Positions 1 through 13,055 of a stretch of DNA of 64,000 bases are shown here, piece by piece. The stretch covers positions 2,411,001 through 2,475,000 of the forward strand of contig JAQISU010000166.1 of the NCBI GenBank assembly GCA_029339505.1, read 5' to 3'. The first letter of the stretch is position 1. Each line of letters opens with the position of its first letter. Position numbers and translations under genes: made by a program. The notes below the pieces were generated by a model. That model was not told the DNA's origin. It worked only from the letters and a program-made list of their open reading frames with translations, and searched no databases. This DNA is from Unio delphinus (lineage: Eukaryota; Mollusca; Bivalvia; Unionida; Unionidae).

Positions 1-80
1 GAAAGTGTGTATACAAGTATCCCCCCCCCCCCCACAAAGACAAGACCAAGGAGTGTCTTATAAATCTGTCTAAAAATAGG
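1..80. repeat. Left edge with a short poly-C run
   Basis: A homopolymer of about 13 C lies at about 21-33. The rest of the segment shows no feature; the 26-bp repeat starts just after it. Confidence 0.7.
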
Positions 81-246
81 AGCTGGCTAATTTGTCAAAA
101 TACTGGGGCTGGCTAATTTGTCAAAATATTGGGGCTGGCTAATTTGTCAAAATATTGGGGCTGGCTAATTTGTTAAAATATTGGGGTTGGCTAATTTGTC
201 AAAATATTGGGGCTGGCTAATTTTGTCAAAATTTAGGGGCTGGCTT
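81..246. repeat. 26-bp minisatellite, about 6 copies
   Basis: The unit gctggctaatttgtcaaaat plus six bases (attggg) recurs head to tail with few substitutions. Confidence 0.95.
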
Positions 247-775
247 ACTATCCAATAAAGACAACACTGCATGCCAATATTTGTCCAAACTTTGTAAACA
301 TGGCAGGTATGCTCATCACTGAGCATGATTTATCACTCGATAAATAAAGCATATACTCTGTGGTACAACGTTTGAAGGGTATGTATCTCAGAAGTTGCAA
401 AGTGATGACTTGGGGTTGGGCCTCCATGTAGCAAGGTCAAACAAATTGACCAAAGAGCAGTGTTGCTTTAAAGGAAGTAAAATGTTTAACAATACAATAT
501 TCCAAATACAAAAGTATATTTCAAAGTAGATATACAATGAAGATCTTTCATGTATGAACAAATCAAAGGACTATTTGCAACTTCCTTTTGGATTGGAGAG
601 GGCATGTACACAATTGATGAAAACCATTATTCGCTCTATATAAAGGTTATTGTAAATGGTCTAGTATATTCCCATAATGTCAAGTTATTTTGTGGAAACC
701 ATTTTTCTTATCTTAAATTTTCCATGTTTTCGACTGCTGACATCAATAGGTGCCTTTCTTGTCATAAATGTGTGC
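247..775. other. AT-rich non-coding DNA, no feature recognised
   Basis: I see no gene, repeat or RNA here. The short open frame at 550-828 lacks any recognisable domain and overlaps the SINE fragment that follows. Confidence 0.6.
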
Positions 776-967
776 ATGTGATTTGGATTTTTAACATTGC
801 TTTAACAATTTTTCAGTCATATAGCTAAGATGTCTGCAGTGTGGCAGTATAGTTATGTCTAGCACTGGGACATCATGCTGCAAACATGTTACTGTAGCAT
901 GATGTCCCACCAAGTCACATTATCCTGACACCAGATCAACAAGCCCTAACACTAATCTCTCAATGCT
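776..967 (-). mobile_element. SINE-A fragment (body only, head missing)
   Basis: The segment matches the body of the tRNA-derived SINE seen at 36205, 36676, 42650 and 43990. It includes the tail-proximal stretch (tttaacaatttttcagtcat), the inverted pair around the catcatg/catgatg core, the phrase ccctaacactaatctctcaatgctgag and the dispersed motif tgacacca. Oriented by the tRNA head of the complete copies, it is on the minus strand and 5'-truncated: box A and box B are absent. Confidence 0.8.
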
Positions 968-1022
968 GAGCACCAACAAATTTAAAGTCACAGCATTTGA
1001 TACAGACCTAAAGTAGTTTTGT

Positions 1023-1290
1023 TCAAAATATTTGTATTGTTCTGTCCCTGTGACCTTGACCTACATTTTCACCCCCAATGAATAGGTGTCTTCCTTGTTG
1101 TAAATGCACAGCATTCTCAAAACATGGCCAAAACAGGTGATAATGAACTTTAAATACTCTGCAGGAAAAAAAAATTTTCTCTGAATCCATGTGACCTTGA
1201 TCTCTGACCCTAAGTCTTGTCTTGAAAGAAAGCCATTTACAAAGTTTGGTCAAGGTATCTAGTATACAAGTCAACTTACTGTATGGAAAC
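1023..1290. repeat. Dispersed repeat with the 'gtgaccttgacc' motif
   Basis: Two gtgaccttgac/atct motifs with intervening text (gaataggtgtcttccttgttgtaaatg) resemble an interspersed repeat. A related phrase, ccttgaccttgaatctttt, occurs near 11222. No coding sequence or termini can be defined. Confidence 0.4.
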
Positions 1291-1444
1291 CATATTCCCT
1301 CTTTCAATCCTTGTAATCTTTAACTTATTTGATAATGCCACTATCACTGGCTTCATCAAAATTATTTTTTGTTTTCGTGGGTTTTTTTTCTTAAGAAAAT
1401 TTTCAATATCAACAAAAGATTCTAAACTTTATGGAATTTTTACT

Positions 1445-2163
<719 letters not shown>

Positions 2164-2487
2164 CATACATGTATCAGGCTTCACAACTGCCATTAATTTT
2201 ACCCATACATGTATATGGATTCACAATTACCATTAATTTTACCCATACATGTGTCAGGCTTCACATCTGCCATTAATTTTACCCATACATGTATATGGAT
2301 TCACAATTACCATTAATTTTACCCATACATGTGTCAGGCTTCACAACTACCACTAATTTTACCAATACATGTGTCAGGCTTCACAACTGCCATTAATTTT
2401 ACCCATACATGTGTCAGGCTTCACAACTACCATTAATTTTACCCATACATGTATCTGGCTTCACAATTGCCATTAATTTTACCCATG
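2164..2487. repeat. 40-bp minisatellite, about 8 copies
   Basis: The unit begins cattaattttacccatacat and ends with (gtgtc/gtata)-aggct-tcacaa-ctac variants. Spacing is exactly 40 between 2231 and 2271. Two subtypes (gtgtcaggct and gtatatggat) alternate in part of the array. Confidence 0.95.
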
Positions 2488-3079
2488 GTTGCATTTAAAC
2501 AAGCATAACCTCATTTGCTGACTTGTTCTTTAAGAAATGATACTTTCTGCTAAAGCAATTCAAAATTCAATACATGTATTTTAATTTAATTCAGGACAGG
2601 AGGGGAAGGGTCACCACCTACTAAAAACTAAATGAACAAGGCACAACCTGAATGTTTCCTAGTCTACTTTTTCTTTTCAGTCTGATGTATGCTCTGGAAA
2701 TATTTAAAATGTAGGAGTCCTTGAGGTGAAGGATTATAGTTCCATCCCATGGACCTTTTGTCTACTTGTCAAGACCTCTACCCCAGTACATTAATGCCCA
2801 TTGCACATCAGAAATTACTTAAACTGTGCAGAATTGTTAACAGTTTCCAAAGTAGTGATTTTACTATTTTTTATAAATTTTATATCTGAGGGTGTTATTC
2901 AAGTGAAAAATAAGGATCCAGTGATACCAGTTTTAAATACATATTTGATAAGTAACCAACTGCAAAGGGTTTCTATTTATTTTATTCAGATCATTGTTTA
3001 ATTATTTTAATTCTATGTGCATAATTTTCTTCTTTAATAATCTGTTGAATACTGATCAAAACACTATTTTCTCCCCACA
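2488..3079. other. Non-coding, nothing recognised
   Basis: No gene, RNA or repeat is evident; the 66-codon frame at 2801-3001 has no recognisable content. Confidence 0.55.
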
Positions 3080-3235
3080 GTAGACCAAAAGCCCTTCACA
3101 AAAGTTTCTTTTCCTATAGTAGGCCAAAAGCCTGTCATATTGAAGTTCCTTTATCTTGGCAGGCCAAAAGCCAATCGCATTGATGTTTCTTTTCCCATAG
3201 TAGGTCTAAAGCCTATTGGATTGAAGTTTCATATT
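3080..3235. repeat. About 52-bp degenerate tandem repeat, 3 copies
   Basis: The phrase 'taggccaaaagcc' followed by 'ttgaagttcct/tttctttt' recurs about every 52 bases. Confidence 0.8.
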
Positions 3236-5759
3236 GTCAAAATCATGGCCTCTATTTTCTGACAGAAAACAAAACCAGTCTTAAGTTCTTGACCATATGA
3301 CATTCTGACCAATACTTATAAAAATCAATGTAACTGGTGCCTGGTGCTTTGTATTTGTTGAGAGTTTGCCATTAGTGAAGATACCTGCAAGTATAGCAAT
3401 TTTTAAGCACTGAAAATTCCTAAGTATTTTGAGATTGCTTATTGCATATCGAATTATTTTCATTAATAATCATGAATAAGATTGGCTGTAAATAAAGTTC
3501 TGGTTCACTTCCAAGTGAAATTTATTTAATTAGTTTCCATCAAATGAAGAATCATATTCTAGCATATCTTGGGGACTAAGTTATGTTCTAAATTAAACTG
3601 TTTTCTGAGGCTATAACCAAGGATATCATCCTGGTTTTTTGAATAGCTGGTAATGCTATTCCAGAAAATACAAGGAAGTATTAGTGTCCTTCCATGTTCC
3701 AACTGTCAGTAGAAAACAGTATGGCAGGGAAAGCCATTGTTAACAACTAAAGGCCCTTTTAAGAAATGGCCAGCTGCCTAAGGAAATGTTCCTCACACAA
3801 AAAGTATGTATGATTGTTTAAATCTGTTGAAAGGTGATTTATATGTGGGATGTCAAGAAACCAAAGTGGAAAAAATGATGTTGGAGATTTAATGAGCATA
3901 TTACAGTCCAATTTGGTTTTGGCTGAGAAACATGGTAAAGATGGACTTTTGGGCAACATATCCAAAATATTTCCCTTTGAGTTCATGGATGATAGATATG
4001 TTCATGATTTCAGAGGACTTGTTTGGCCAGGAGATACTCCAGAGGATAGCTGGAATTGTTAGAAAAGTTTATACCAAGAAAGCTAATGTTTCAAAGAAAG
4101 ATTTTAAAAGATACCTGGAACCTGCTAATGCTAAATGCCTGAGAAAATTTAAATCAAATTAAGAACCATTAATAAGCAGTCATAAAACAGCCCACAGCAG
4201 TACCAGCCTCGCTGGAGATAAAAAGCAACATCAGCTGCAAATACCAACAAGTCCAAAGTTATAATGTCTTGGTAAAAAGTAATTGTTTAGTACCAGGTGC
4301 TCCCAAGAAACTGTCCGAATTTATTGCAGACTGGTAGTATCATATGGGTTGAGTAACTCAGCAGGTGCTTTCACCTGCAAGGTACTTTAACAATTTATAC
4401 AGCAATGAAAAAAATTTAAACTCTACTGAAAGTAAAATTTTGGTACAAAGTATTTATTCTGCAACTTCAATACAGTTTTTCTGTCATTTTCTTTTCAACT
4501 AAGAAACTGGTAATAAATCAATGACATGTAGATGGACAGCACACAATGTCTATAAGACATGTTTTTAAAACCAAAAAAATTGTTTACTATAGTCTGTAGA
4601 AGCAGGAAATTGATGCCAAAACCTAAAATACAGGATTTAACTTAATACCGTTTAAGGAGAGATTTATATTTCCTGGGGATTGTCTGGAACAACTAACTTT
4701 TTAATATAAAACAATCAAATTTTCAGTGCTTTAAAAAAAAACACAAGTGAAGTACAAAGTAAATAAGAAATAATTATTCTAATTTTAAAAGTGTTAAAGA
4801 ATATGTTTTTTGGCATATTGGGTTGATTGTAGAGAAGGCTTTAAAGTACTATGCAATGTTACATTCTATACATGAATCATTAATTATTATTATTAAAAGC
4901 CGATCTCTTCCAAGTCTGTCTGTCTGTCTCTCTCTTTACACATATGTCTATTCATGAGGTATTTCCAATGAGTCAACATATGAGGATTCAACTTAAATAT
5001 GCTACAAAAAAGCGGAGAGTTAATCAGATATGTATCATAGACACAAAAGTTGCTTCAAGACTAATTCCTCCCTGAAAATATAATGTGATGTTAATCACAA
5101 TATAAGCATTAGTGTATATACATGCCCACCTATGTTTCTACATTAGCTGTCAAGAATCCTAGTTAATATCCTAAAGAGACTTTGTTAGTATAAGCACATC
5201 AGTCTATTCTGGTAGTACATGGATTCTGATCTGTCTGACAGATCCAATGGTCACTTGTACAAATATAATGGATGAATGTGGCATGTCAGATCCTCTCACA
5301 TGCCCATACACATGGTAGAGGAATCTTGTTCCTTGGCAACAGAACTGCATCATATCTGTGTAGAAGATAGGATCACCCCTAATGTGCAGCTTGCCAAAGT
5401 TTGATAAATCATCAGCATACAAATTTGCTAGTTATTCAAGTTCATTATCATTATAAGTGTATAGAGACTGCCTAATGACTAACTACTGACAAATCATTCT
5501 ACTAAACAAGTAATACTGAATCAATCCTATATAAACAAAACTAAATAAAAATGCTGTTTAGTATGGCATAGCATACAACTGGGTTTTTAATGGCAAGAAA
5601 ACTTATTTCATCGCCATTTCAGTGTTGATACATCCCATGGAGTAGTACCCCTTAGTTTACATGCATCATAATCCAGGAAATAAATTTTAATAAATGTACT
5701 GAAAACAATGATTTCCAAGTTTCCTGCCACCATACCAACACAATAATACCTTATTTCAC
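3236..5759. other. Non-coding stretch with one weak coding-like patch at 3840-4162
   Basis: Two overlapping frames on the plus strand (3850-4062 and 3932-4162) have protein-like composition, for example LAEKHGKDGLLGNISKIFP in one and ILQRIAGIVRKVYTKKA in the next. A frameshift near 4030 would join them, so this may be a decayed retrocopy. I cannot identify it. The rest shows nothing. Confidence 0.4.
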
Positions 5760-6365
5760 TAGCTACTGAATAACTAAGTCAAATGAAAATCTTTGTGAAT
5801 AACTCGGTCAAATGACAATCTTTGTGAATAACTGTCAAATGATTATCTCTGTGAATAACTAAGTCAAATGATTATCTCTGTGAATAACTAAGTCAAATGA
5901 CAATTTTTGTGAACAATTCAAACGATAATCTCTGTGAATAACTAAATGATTATCACTGTGAATAACTAAGACAAATGATTATCTCTGTGAATAACAAAGT
6001 CAAATAACAATCTTTTTTGTGAACAATTCAAACGATAAGCTCTGTAAATAACTACCGGTAAGACAAATGATTATCTCTCTCTGTGAAAAACTAAGTCAAA
6101 TTATTATCTGTGAATAACTAAGTCAAATGATTATCTCTGTGAAAAACTACCGGTAAGTCAAATTATTATCTGTGAATAACTTAAGTCAAATGATTAACTC
6201 TGTGAATAAGTCAAATGATTATCTGTGAATAACCAAGTCAAATGATTATCTGTGAATAACTAAGTCAAATGATAATCTCTGTGAATAACTAAGACAAATA
6301 ATTACCAGTGAATAACTCGCTCAACTGATTATCTCTGTGAATAACGAAGTCAAATGATTATCTCA
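5760..6365. repeat. 29-bp minisatellite, about 20 imperfect copies
   Basis: The unit is built on aactaagtcaaatgattatc followed by tctgtgaat. Many units have lost or gained a few bases. Confidence 0.93.
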
Positions 6366-8127
6366 GCTTAATCTGAATGATAAAAATTAACAGCCATTTG
6401 TTTTTTCCTTCGCGTGTCATCCAGGTAGTTACTATCAATCATTGCAAGGTGTTAACCTTTGGTGTGTGCATATCAACTCACAAAAAGCATATTTACAAAG
6501 TTGGTCGATTTTAATAATAGCAAGAAGAACTGTGCTAAAATTCATGCTACAACTAACATCTGGTAATGATTACAGTACCAAAAATCAAATCACTTTCCTA
6601 CCAGTATTCAGTAATGTTCAATGCAAAATAAAACCAAACCAAAATGAACTTGAAGTGTACCGGTATTCAAGTTTTGTAAAGTTAAAAAATAAAAACAGTA
6701 TTATTCTTATTAACCTGGATTAATTTGGTCACAAAAGCCATGTACGATAATGACAAATTGAGCAGGAGTTACAAACATGAAATGATGCTTCTTCAAAAAT
6801 AAAATGCTACTCATTAAATATCATCCTTATTCGTCTCTGATCCCATCAATGCTCGCAATCCGGTTTCTGCATTCAATGGCCGATTCCATCATAGCTCGAA
6901 GTTTCTCGACTGCATTCAATGGCCAAGCCCGTTGATGCTGGATTTGAATGTGTGGTAGACAAAACGTCTCTGATTGGTTACAAATGGGGCTTTTCCAAGA
7001 ATCAGACCACTTACAACCAATCAGAAATGATTTTACTTTTGTTCAAACTTGAAATGTTCAGAAATCAAGGATTGCTAATTGAGAGCAGTTTCACTTCATG
7101 TGTTCTGTTCATGAAAAATCGTAAATGATGGAGGATACACAAGTGATTTTTTTTATAGCGATGAGGGCAAAAATGACCTGCATGGAGAAACTGGTGACTA
7201 ACTTTATCTGGCTTTCAAGCTGTTTCATCTCGAGTTGAAATTTACCATGAACCCAAGTTACTGCAACATAACTCGAGTACTAAACAAGAGACCATCATGT
7301 ATCTCAAATCACCCACATATATTTCTGCCTAAAAGCCAACTGAAGCAGTGAGCCAGAAATTCTGGGTCTGTAAAATTTTACGATGCTTTCTTAAAAAAAT
7401 AATTATTATTGATGTTGATTAAAGATGTTATGAAAACAACTGTTTCAAGAGTTTTATTATTTTCTGTACCTTTGTTCAAATCTGATGGAATATAATCATC
7501 ACTTGTATAAAACTGAAAGACTTTTATACCAGTATTCTTTTTGGCAAAATTGGTCTGTCCTGCAAAGCATTGGGAGAGGGGGAATAAAGAGGTCCAACCA
7601 TCTTTTTCCTTTTTATAGTAATGGAAGTCATACTTACTGATAGATCAGCATCATTTGTATAAATATAAAGCCTTCTAGCATTTTATCAAATCTGACCCAA
7701 GTCTGGTTAGCATAATATTGAATTCTGTTGTTGTTAAATTGTCACACAAGAAGTCCAAGTGGGTCTAAGAATGCTCTTCTAGCTGATATCCACCTAACAG
7801 CCAAGTGCATAAGATACTGGACAAGAAATCCAGGTCAGTAGGAACATTTTATTTTAAATGTCTTTAAAAGCAAATGACTCTATAGGTTATGAAAACACCT
7901 GTCTCAAAGGTCTTCCAATTCTTTCATATTCATCTTCCTCTGATGACCCATACAGTTTACTTGTCCAGTATTGAAAAGTCTTTATTCCGACATGCTTTCT
8001 GTAAAAAAAACTTGGTCAAATTCTTAAAGCTATTTTTATTTAGATAAAATTTAAATGCTTTTCTAATTTTGGTAAGGAAAAAAATCGTATGTTTCATATT
8101 GCATTTTTTAAATAAAGGAGAAAGCTA

Positions 8128-8128
<1 letters not shown>
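6366..8128. other. Non-coding, nothing recognised
   Basis: AT-rich sequence with several short frames (6442-6723, 6919-7128) that show no domain, splice context or codon pattern I would call a gene. Confidence 0.55.

Positions 8129-8172
<44 letters not shown>
8129..8172. repeat. (TA)n microsatellite
   Basis: Perfect TA repeat of about 44 bases. Confidence 0.98.
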
Positions 8173-8177
<5 letters not shown>

Positions 8178-8389
8178 AACATTTTTTAACCCATGGGGAA
8201 AAATCAGGACAGTTGGCTGACCGGAAATATTTTCTTGCATTGCAGCAACAATTGATGGCTGATGAGTATCATTTGCTGAAATGTTAAAGGCCTACATGCC
8301 ACAAGGCTTTTTCTAATGTCTGATTGAAATTGGTCTAATGGTATTTATAGCAATGACAAAAAAACAGATAAAATAAATGGCAGACATAG

Positions 8390-8500
8390 ATGCCAGGCCA
8401 CATCATATGGATTTATGACCAAACTAAGCCAGGCCGCACCATATGACATTGTGGCAAACAATGTGAGGCCACACCATATAGCCTTATGGCCAACTAAGCA
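8390..8500. repeat. 36-37 bp tandem repeat, 3 degenerate copies
   Basis: Three successive copies of a unit with 'aggccacaccatatg' and 'tatggccaactaa'. Substitutions are frequent. Confidence 0.65.
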
Positions 8501-11130
8501 AAAAACTTTGAGTTCAGAAAATAAAACAATGAAGACCAAGCATTTTAAGTAGTCAAGAGTCCCAGCTTCTAGTTTTAAAAAAAATCTGCTGCTCTGACTC
8601 TTAATTTAAAACTTTCATCTTTTCTAAATCCCAAAGACAGCTCTAAGAATACAAGTCTATTTTAACTATGGTTATGCACTTTCAAAACCCTCTGTACCAT
8701 AGCAAATGTGCATGCAGTACATTTTTCAACTATAAATTAGTAAGGAATACTAACCATGGACAATATTCCCCCCCCCATTGAAAAAACAAAAGGCAACACT
8801 GTTCTGTTAGTCTTATTTACTATGGGCAACATCTACCATTTTAATAAAGCTGCCTTGAACATGGACAGTGTTCTGTTCACATTATCTAAGCTCACGCAAA
8901 AGTATTAAATTCGCAGACTCATTATAAGCTTCTAAAATAAGCCAGAAGCCCCTCAAACGGATTGATGCTCTACCGGGCAAAATGATTTTCCAGGAATTAA
9001 AGTTAACAACATTTCTCCTTTTAACTGATGAGCATTGAAGCCATCTATCGATATTGTTCAGCAAATAAATTTTCAAATTAGCAGATATGGTGGACATATT
9101 GGATTTTCATTTAGGACCAAGTAGATATAATTAGAAGTCTTTTGGTGAAAACCCAATGTCAATAGAACCATCCATTCAGGGGACATATTTTCAATACATA
9201 TTTCATGGCAGCCATAATGGAACCATTTTTATTTAGAAGCCACAAGGTACTGTAAAAAAAACCTACTCGTGAAAACCAACATGTTGGTATGACCATCCAA
9301 TTGGAAGGAGTAGATACAACAGTTATACCAGATGTCAGAATGGCACCATTTTCTTCTAGGACCAGTTAAGGTACCATACAATTCTTTTAGTGAAAATCCC
9401 ATGCTACAAAGATCATCTTTACAGGAGTAATAGCAATAACTAGATTTTCTAGCCAGTGACTGCAGTGGCCATATTAGTTTCACTGCAATCCTCCAAGCAG
9501 TTTAGGGGGTGCTCACCAGTTATTATGTACTTTATAAAGAGTGACATTGTGTAAGGTTAAGCTGCTTCATTTGAAACATGCACAGTTCTTTGGATATCGT
9601 ATTTATGGAAACTGTACATTGATCTAAGCACAGTTAACTAAAATGACTGCTCCCTGGTGCTAAACAAATCACCATGAATTAGTCCAAAGTACAAAATCTT
9701 TAGCACCTATTAAAATTAGGAAAATGAATTTTGCCCGACTAGACAATGCCAGCTTCTTAAAATGCAATGGATGAATTACCAAATATATAAAATATAAGAA
9801 AAAGTCATTACCTGCAGAGCAAAAAAAAAAAAAAATTGAAAACTATTCTGGCAATCTTACCTGGTGTGATGTCAGAATGGCTGCAATATTGGATTAATAG
9901 TCAAAAGTTTATGTATATATGTAATTACATTTATAACACCATGACACATTCAAATTTATAATTCCAATCCTTACCTGTCTAAATATTTATAAATGGTCAG
10001 GTCAAGTGCATGTATTCTCCCAGTTTCCTCAATAACTAGTTCACCAAATTAAAACAATAACCAAATACCATGACAAAATAAGCATTGCATCATTTTAGAA
10101 GACAAATTTTAGAAGTATAACTTTTAACAAATAGCGGACGTCAAGGAAATTCAAGTACAATAAATTATTGTGGTTAACTGCAACTTATTACAGGTACAAC
10201 TGGTATTATGTTGTCACCTTGACAAATTTGCATTGATAAAAAAGGGTTTAAGTACCTAACATTAATCCAGTTTTACCCACAATGCCTTGTAGATAATGTC
10301 CTATGAAGATGCAAAAACAGCTAATATGTACAGAAATTTCTGCATAAATTTGCTATCTTCTTCTAAACATCATACTTCTAAACAAAATCAATAATAAATT
10401 TATACTGCTCATACTAAATGAATCACTGTTATGTGGAGGTTTGTATTTTTTTTAATTTGGTGATATTTTTTTTAATTTGGTGATATTTTTTTCTTTACAA
10501 AACTGAAAAAGTGTATACATGACATACTTAACCAAGTAGAAATAAACTTAAGGCAAATCAATCAGAAATCCATTCTGCACTAACATGACTTTGAAGAAAC
10601 TGCAAAACAGTTCATCTCAAAATGCATGATTATTTCTCATGGACTGGCAATGTGACCCCATGACACATGATTCATCCTATATAAATTTATTGATAATGAA
10701 TCAATTATCACAGTAAAATTGTCTCCTAGTGATGATGGAAATTTTACTTTATGTATCAGAACTAACAGATATAACCCAATCACCCAAGAAAGAAATACTA
10801 CACATTTTTTTCCTAATTATATTTAAAAATAGCTTCACGTTAAATAACCATGAAGGTACAATTTACTCCACATGTGTATTGTACAAGTATTGCTGGACTG
10901 GAAATGCACTTTTGAGGATTGACATCTCACTTGCCCATTATCCTATGAATGAAAACATTTCTTTAAACTAGCTTACAAGTGGACTATTTTAATATATGTC
11001 CATGTTCAATAGGCCATTGCACATGTATATGAAAACATGCAACTTTCTATGTCAGCATTATCATAATTTGTTATACAGCTCCTGCCGAAATAAACACAAA
11101 ATGTTGGTTGATGAATCAAATCACCTGAAC
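8501..11130. other. Non-coding, mostly unclassified; degenerate dispersed repeat at about 9085-9490
   Basis: Between 9085 and 9490 phrases such as 'ggaccaagtagatata', 'gtgaaaacccaatg' and 'ggcaccattttcttctagg' recur in altered form, suggesting a decayed internal repeat. A related phrase (gatgtcagaatgg) appears again near 9870. No coding region is supported. Confidence 0.45.
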
Positions 11131-11950
11131 TACCACTTTGTAATCAAGCCCTCCACCAACTTTTGTCAAGGTTGTCTATTTTTAATATTATGTACAAACC
11201 ATCTTGTTTCAATCAGTAACCTGGACCTTGACCTTGAATCTTTTGAACATAAAATGAAATGGCTTTTTCTTTTAACCTGACATCTAAGTCATCCACAAAC
11301 TTTCTTGAAGGTACATCATTGATATCTGAAATGTGTGCAATTTCTCGTGTCACAGTGATCTCACCCCCAAATCAACAATCTGTACAGCTCTGAAGAAATA
11401 CTTTTGAAGAACTTTTTAAGGAGATTTAAAAGTTTTCAAGGAGTTTGCTTCTAACAGAAATTGAACTTTTTCATTGTTTAACTTACTGTGCATGAATACA
11501 TACAAAAGAAAACGTATGTGCTGATACAGCGCAGGGATGCTATACCATTTGTTAACTGCCAGTAATGTTTCTTCTGATCCACCACCAGTATAATTTATCT
11601 ATTCATTACCTCTGGAAAATATATAAATTAAAATGATTTCAGCTTGAAATGTAAATGTCTAGTTTCAATGGTCCGTATTCCCCAGGTAAATTCAAAGACA
11701 AAATTCTAATTTTTGCACAAACTGAATTTTCAATGAAAACAAATAACAAACTTTTTACAAATTTCTGGAGTTTGAAAACAAACCCTTAAAATTCAAGAAT
11801 TTTATTTAAGATTGTATAAGCCACAAGGCTTCATCCGTACCTAAGTGTTTAGCCATGAACACAATTTGGTCCAGATCTGTGATGCAGAATTTTACTACAA
11901 GAAACTTTAATTTAATTTTCACAGTGACTCTTAATTGTTACTTTTTAACA
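11131..11950. repeat. Decayed dispersed repeat, then unclassified DNA
   Basis: The phrase ccttgaccttgaatctttt near 11222 resembles the repeat at 1023-1290. The remainder to 11950 is unclassified. Confidence 0.3.
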
Positions 11951-12345
11951 TAAATATAAAATGCTTCTTTGTTACTTCTATTCAACTGTGGTTGTTGTTA
12001 TAGGGTTTAACGCCATTTATCAGCACAAAATAGGCTATACATGGTGGCCAATAACAAAAATATAAAAATGCTTCTTTGTTCCTTCTATTTGACTGTTGTT
12101 GTTGTTATAAGGTTTAGTGCCATTTTTCAGCACAAAATAGGCTATAAATGGTGGCCAATAATAATGGTGGAGAAAGAACCCATGGAAAACCATGGAAAGA
12201 ACCAAGCTACTGGCAAGCTTTCTAACGTACCCACATTAGCTGAGCCCATGCCATCCACAGACTTTGTTCCTCGTATATCATGTACAACCTATGCCATCGT
12301 GCAAAAGACATTAGTTCTTTCAGGCACATTGTGCAACCTTCAATT
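11951..12345 (-). mobile_element. SINE-B copy with a 106-bp tandem duplication of one end
   Basis: The body matches the SINE at 48810-49058 and 51000-51255: 'gggtttaacgcca', 'tcagcacaaaataggctat', 'ggtggccaata', 'agctactggcaagctttct'. The tail-proximal part occurs twice head to tail (about 11951-12052 and 12057-12160). The tRNA-like head cannot be defined in this copy. No protein is encoded; the 104-codon frame across it is spurious. Confidence 0.7.
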
Positions 12346-12880
12346 ACAAATCTGATAGGCTTCTTTCATACCCTATGTGCAAGCCATTCATAAAGCTTGG
12401 TCCAAGTGTACACTAACGAATTAATGTTACAATGTAGAAAACATTTATATTCTATTGCTCACAATACCATTGCCATCTGTCCCTTTACATTCAGAACAAA
12501 ATCAATATTTTTCTTGATTACCCAAGCTTGTGCAAGCCATCCAGAGTTTAATCCAAATATGTCACACAGAAGTGAAGTTGTTGTGTTATTGGGTAGAAAC
12601 CAAGTTATAGTGTCCAATTTGTAGGCTGAAATCAATAGGTCTCTCTTCCTTAAAACAAGTTACAATGTCCAATTTGTTGACTGAAATTGATAGGGCTCTT
12701 CCTTACTGCACTGCATGGTATTATATAATAACTAATGAGAATGGACTTCTCAGAAACAAAATTAATAACACTGAAAACACATTTGGTAGCATATAGATGG
12801 GTGGCACTATTAATTTCTGGAAACTTAATATTGTAATTGAAAATTAATTTAGAAAAAAATCTGGAGTGGGAAATTACATA
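12346..12880. other. Non-coding, probably dispersed repeat remnants
   Basis: Phrases such as 'cataccctatgtgcaagcc' look like an interspersed repeat, but no borders are visible. A near-repeat of 'gttacaatgtccaatttgt' occurs at about 12605 and 12659. Confidence 0.35.
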
Positions 12881-12887
12881 GTGCAGC

Positions 12888-13048
12888 CAGGCCCGCACCT
12901 TGGGGGGGGGGGGAGACAACCATGGCACTTGTCAGGGGCCCGAGCTAGATAGGGGCCTGCCCTTTTTCGAGTTTTTTTTTTTGGAAACACGAAAGGGGCC
13001 CGAACTCTGTCAGCTGCCTGGGGCCCAGAATTTCCTAGGTGCGGCCTG
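12888..13048. mobile_element. 161-bp hAT-type MITE with flanking 7-bp duplication
   Basis: The left end CAGGCCCGCACCTTGGG and the inverse of the right end CAGGCCGCACCTAGG form imperfect terminal inverted repeats starting CAG. The element is immediately flanked by the direct repeat GTGCAGC at 12881-12887 and 13049-13055. CAG termini with a 7-8 bp duplication are typical of hAT MITEs. It contains an 11-12 base G run and several ggggccc motifs, and it encodes nothing. Confidence 0.8.
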
Positions 13049-13055
13049 GTGCAGC

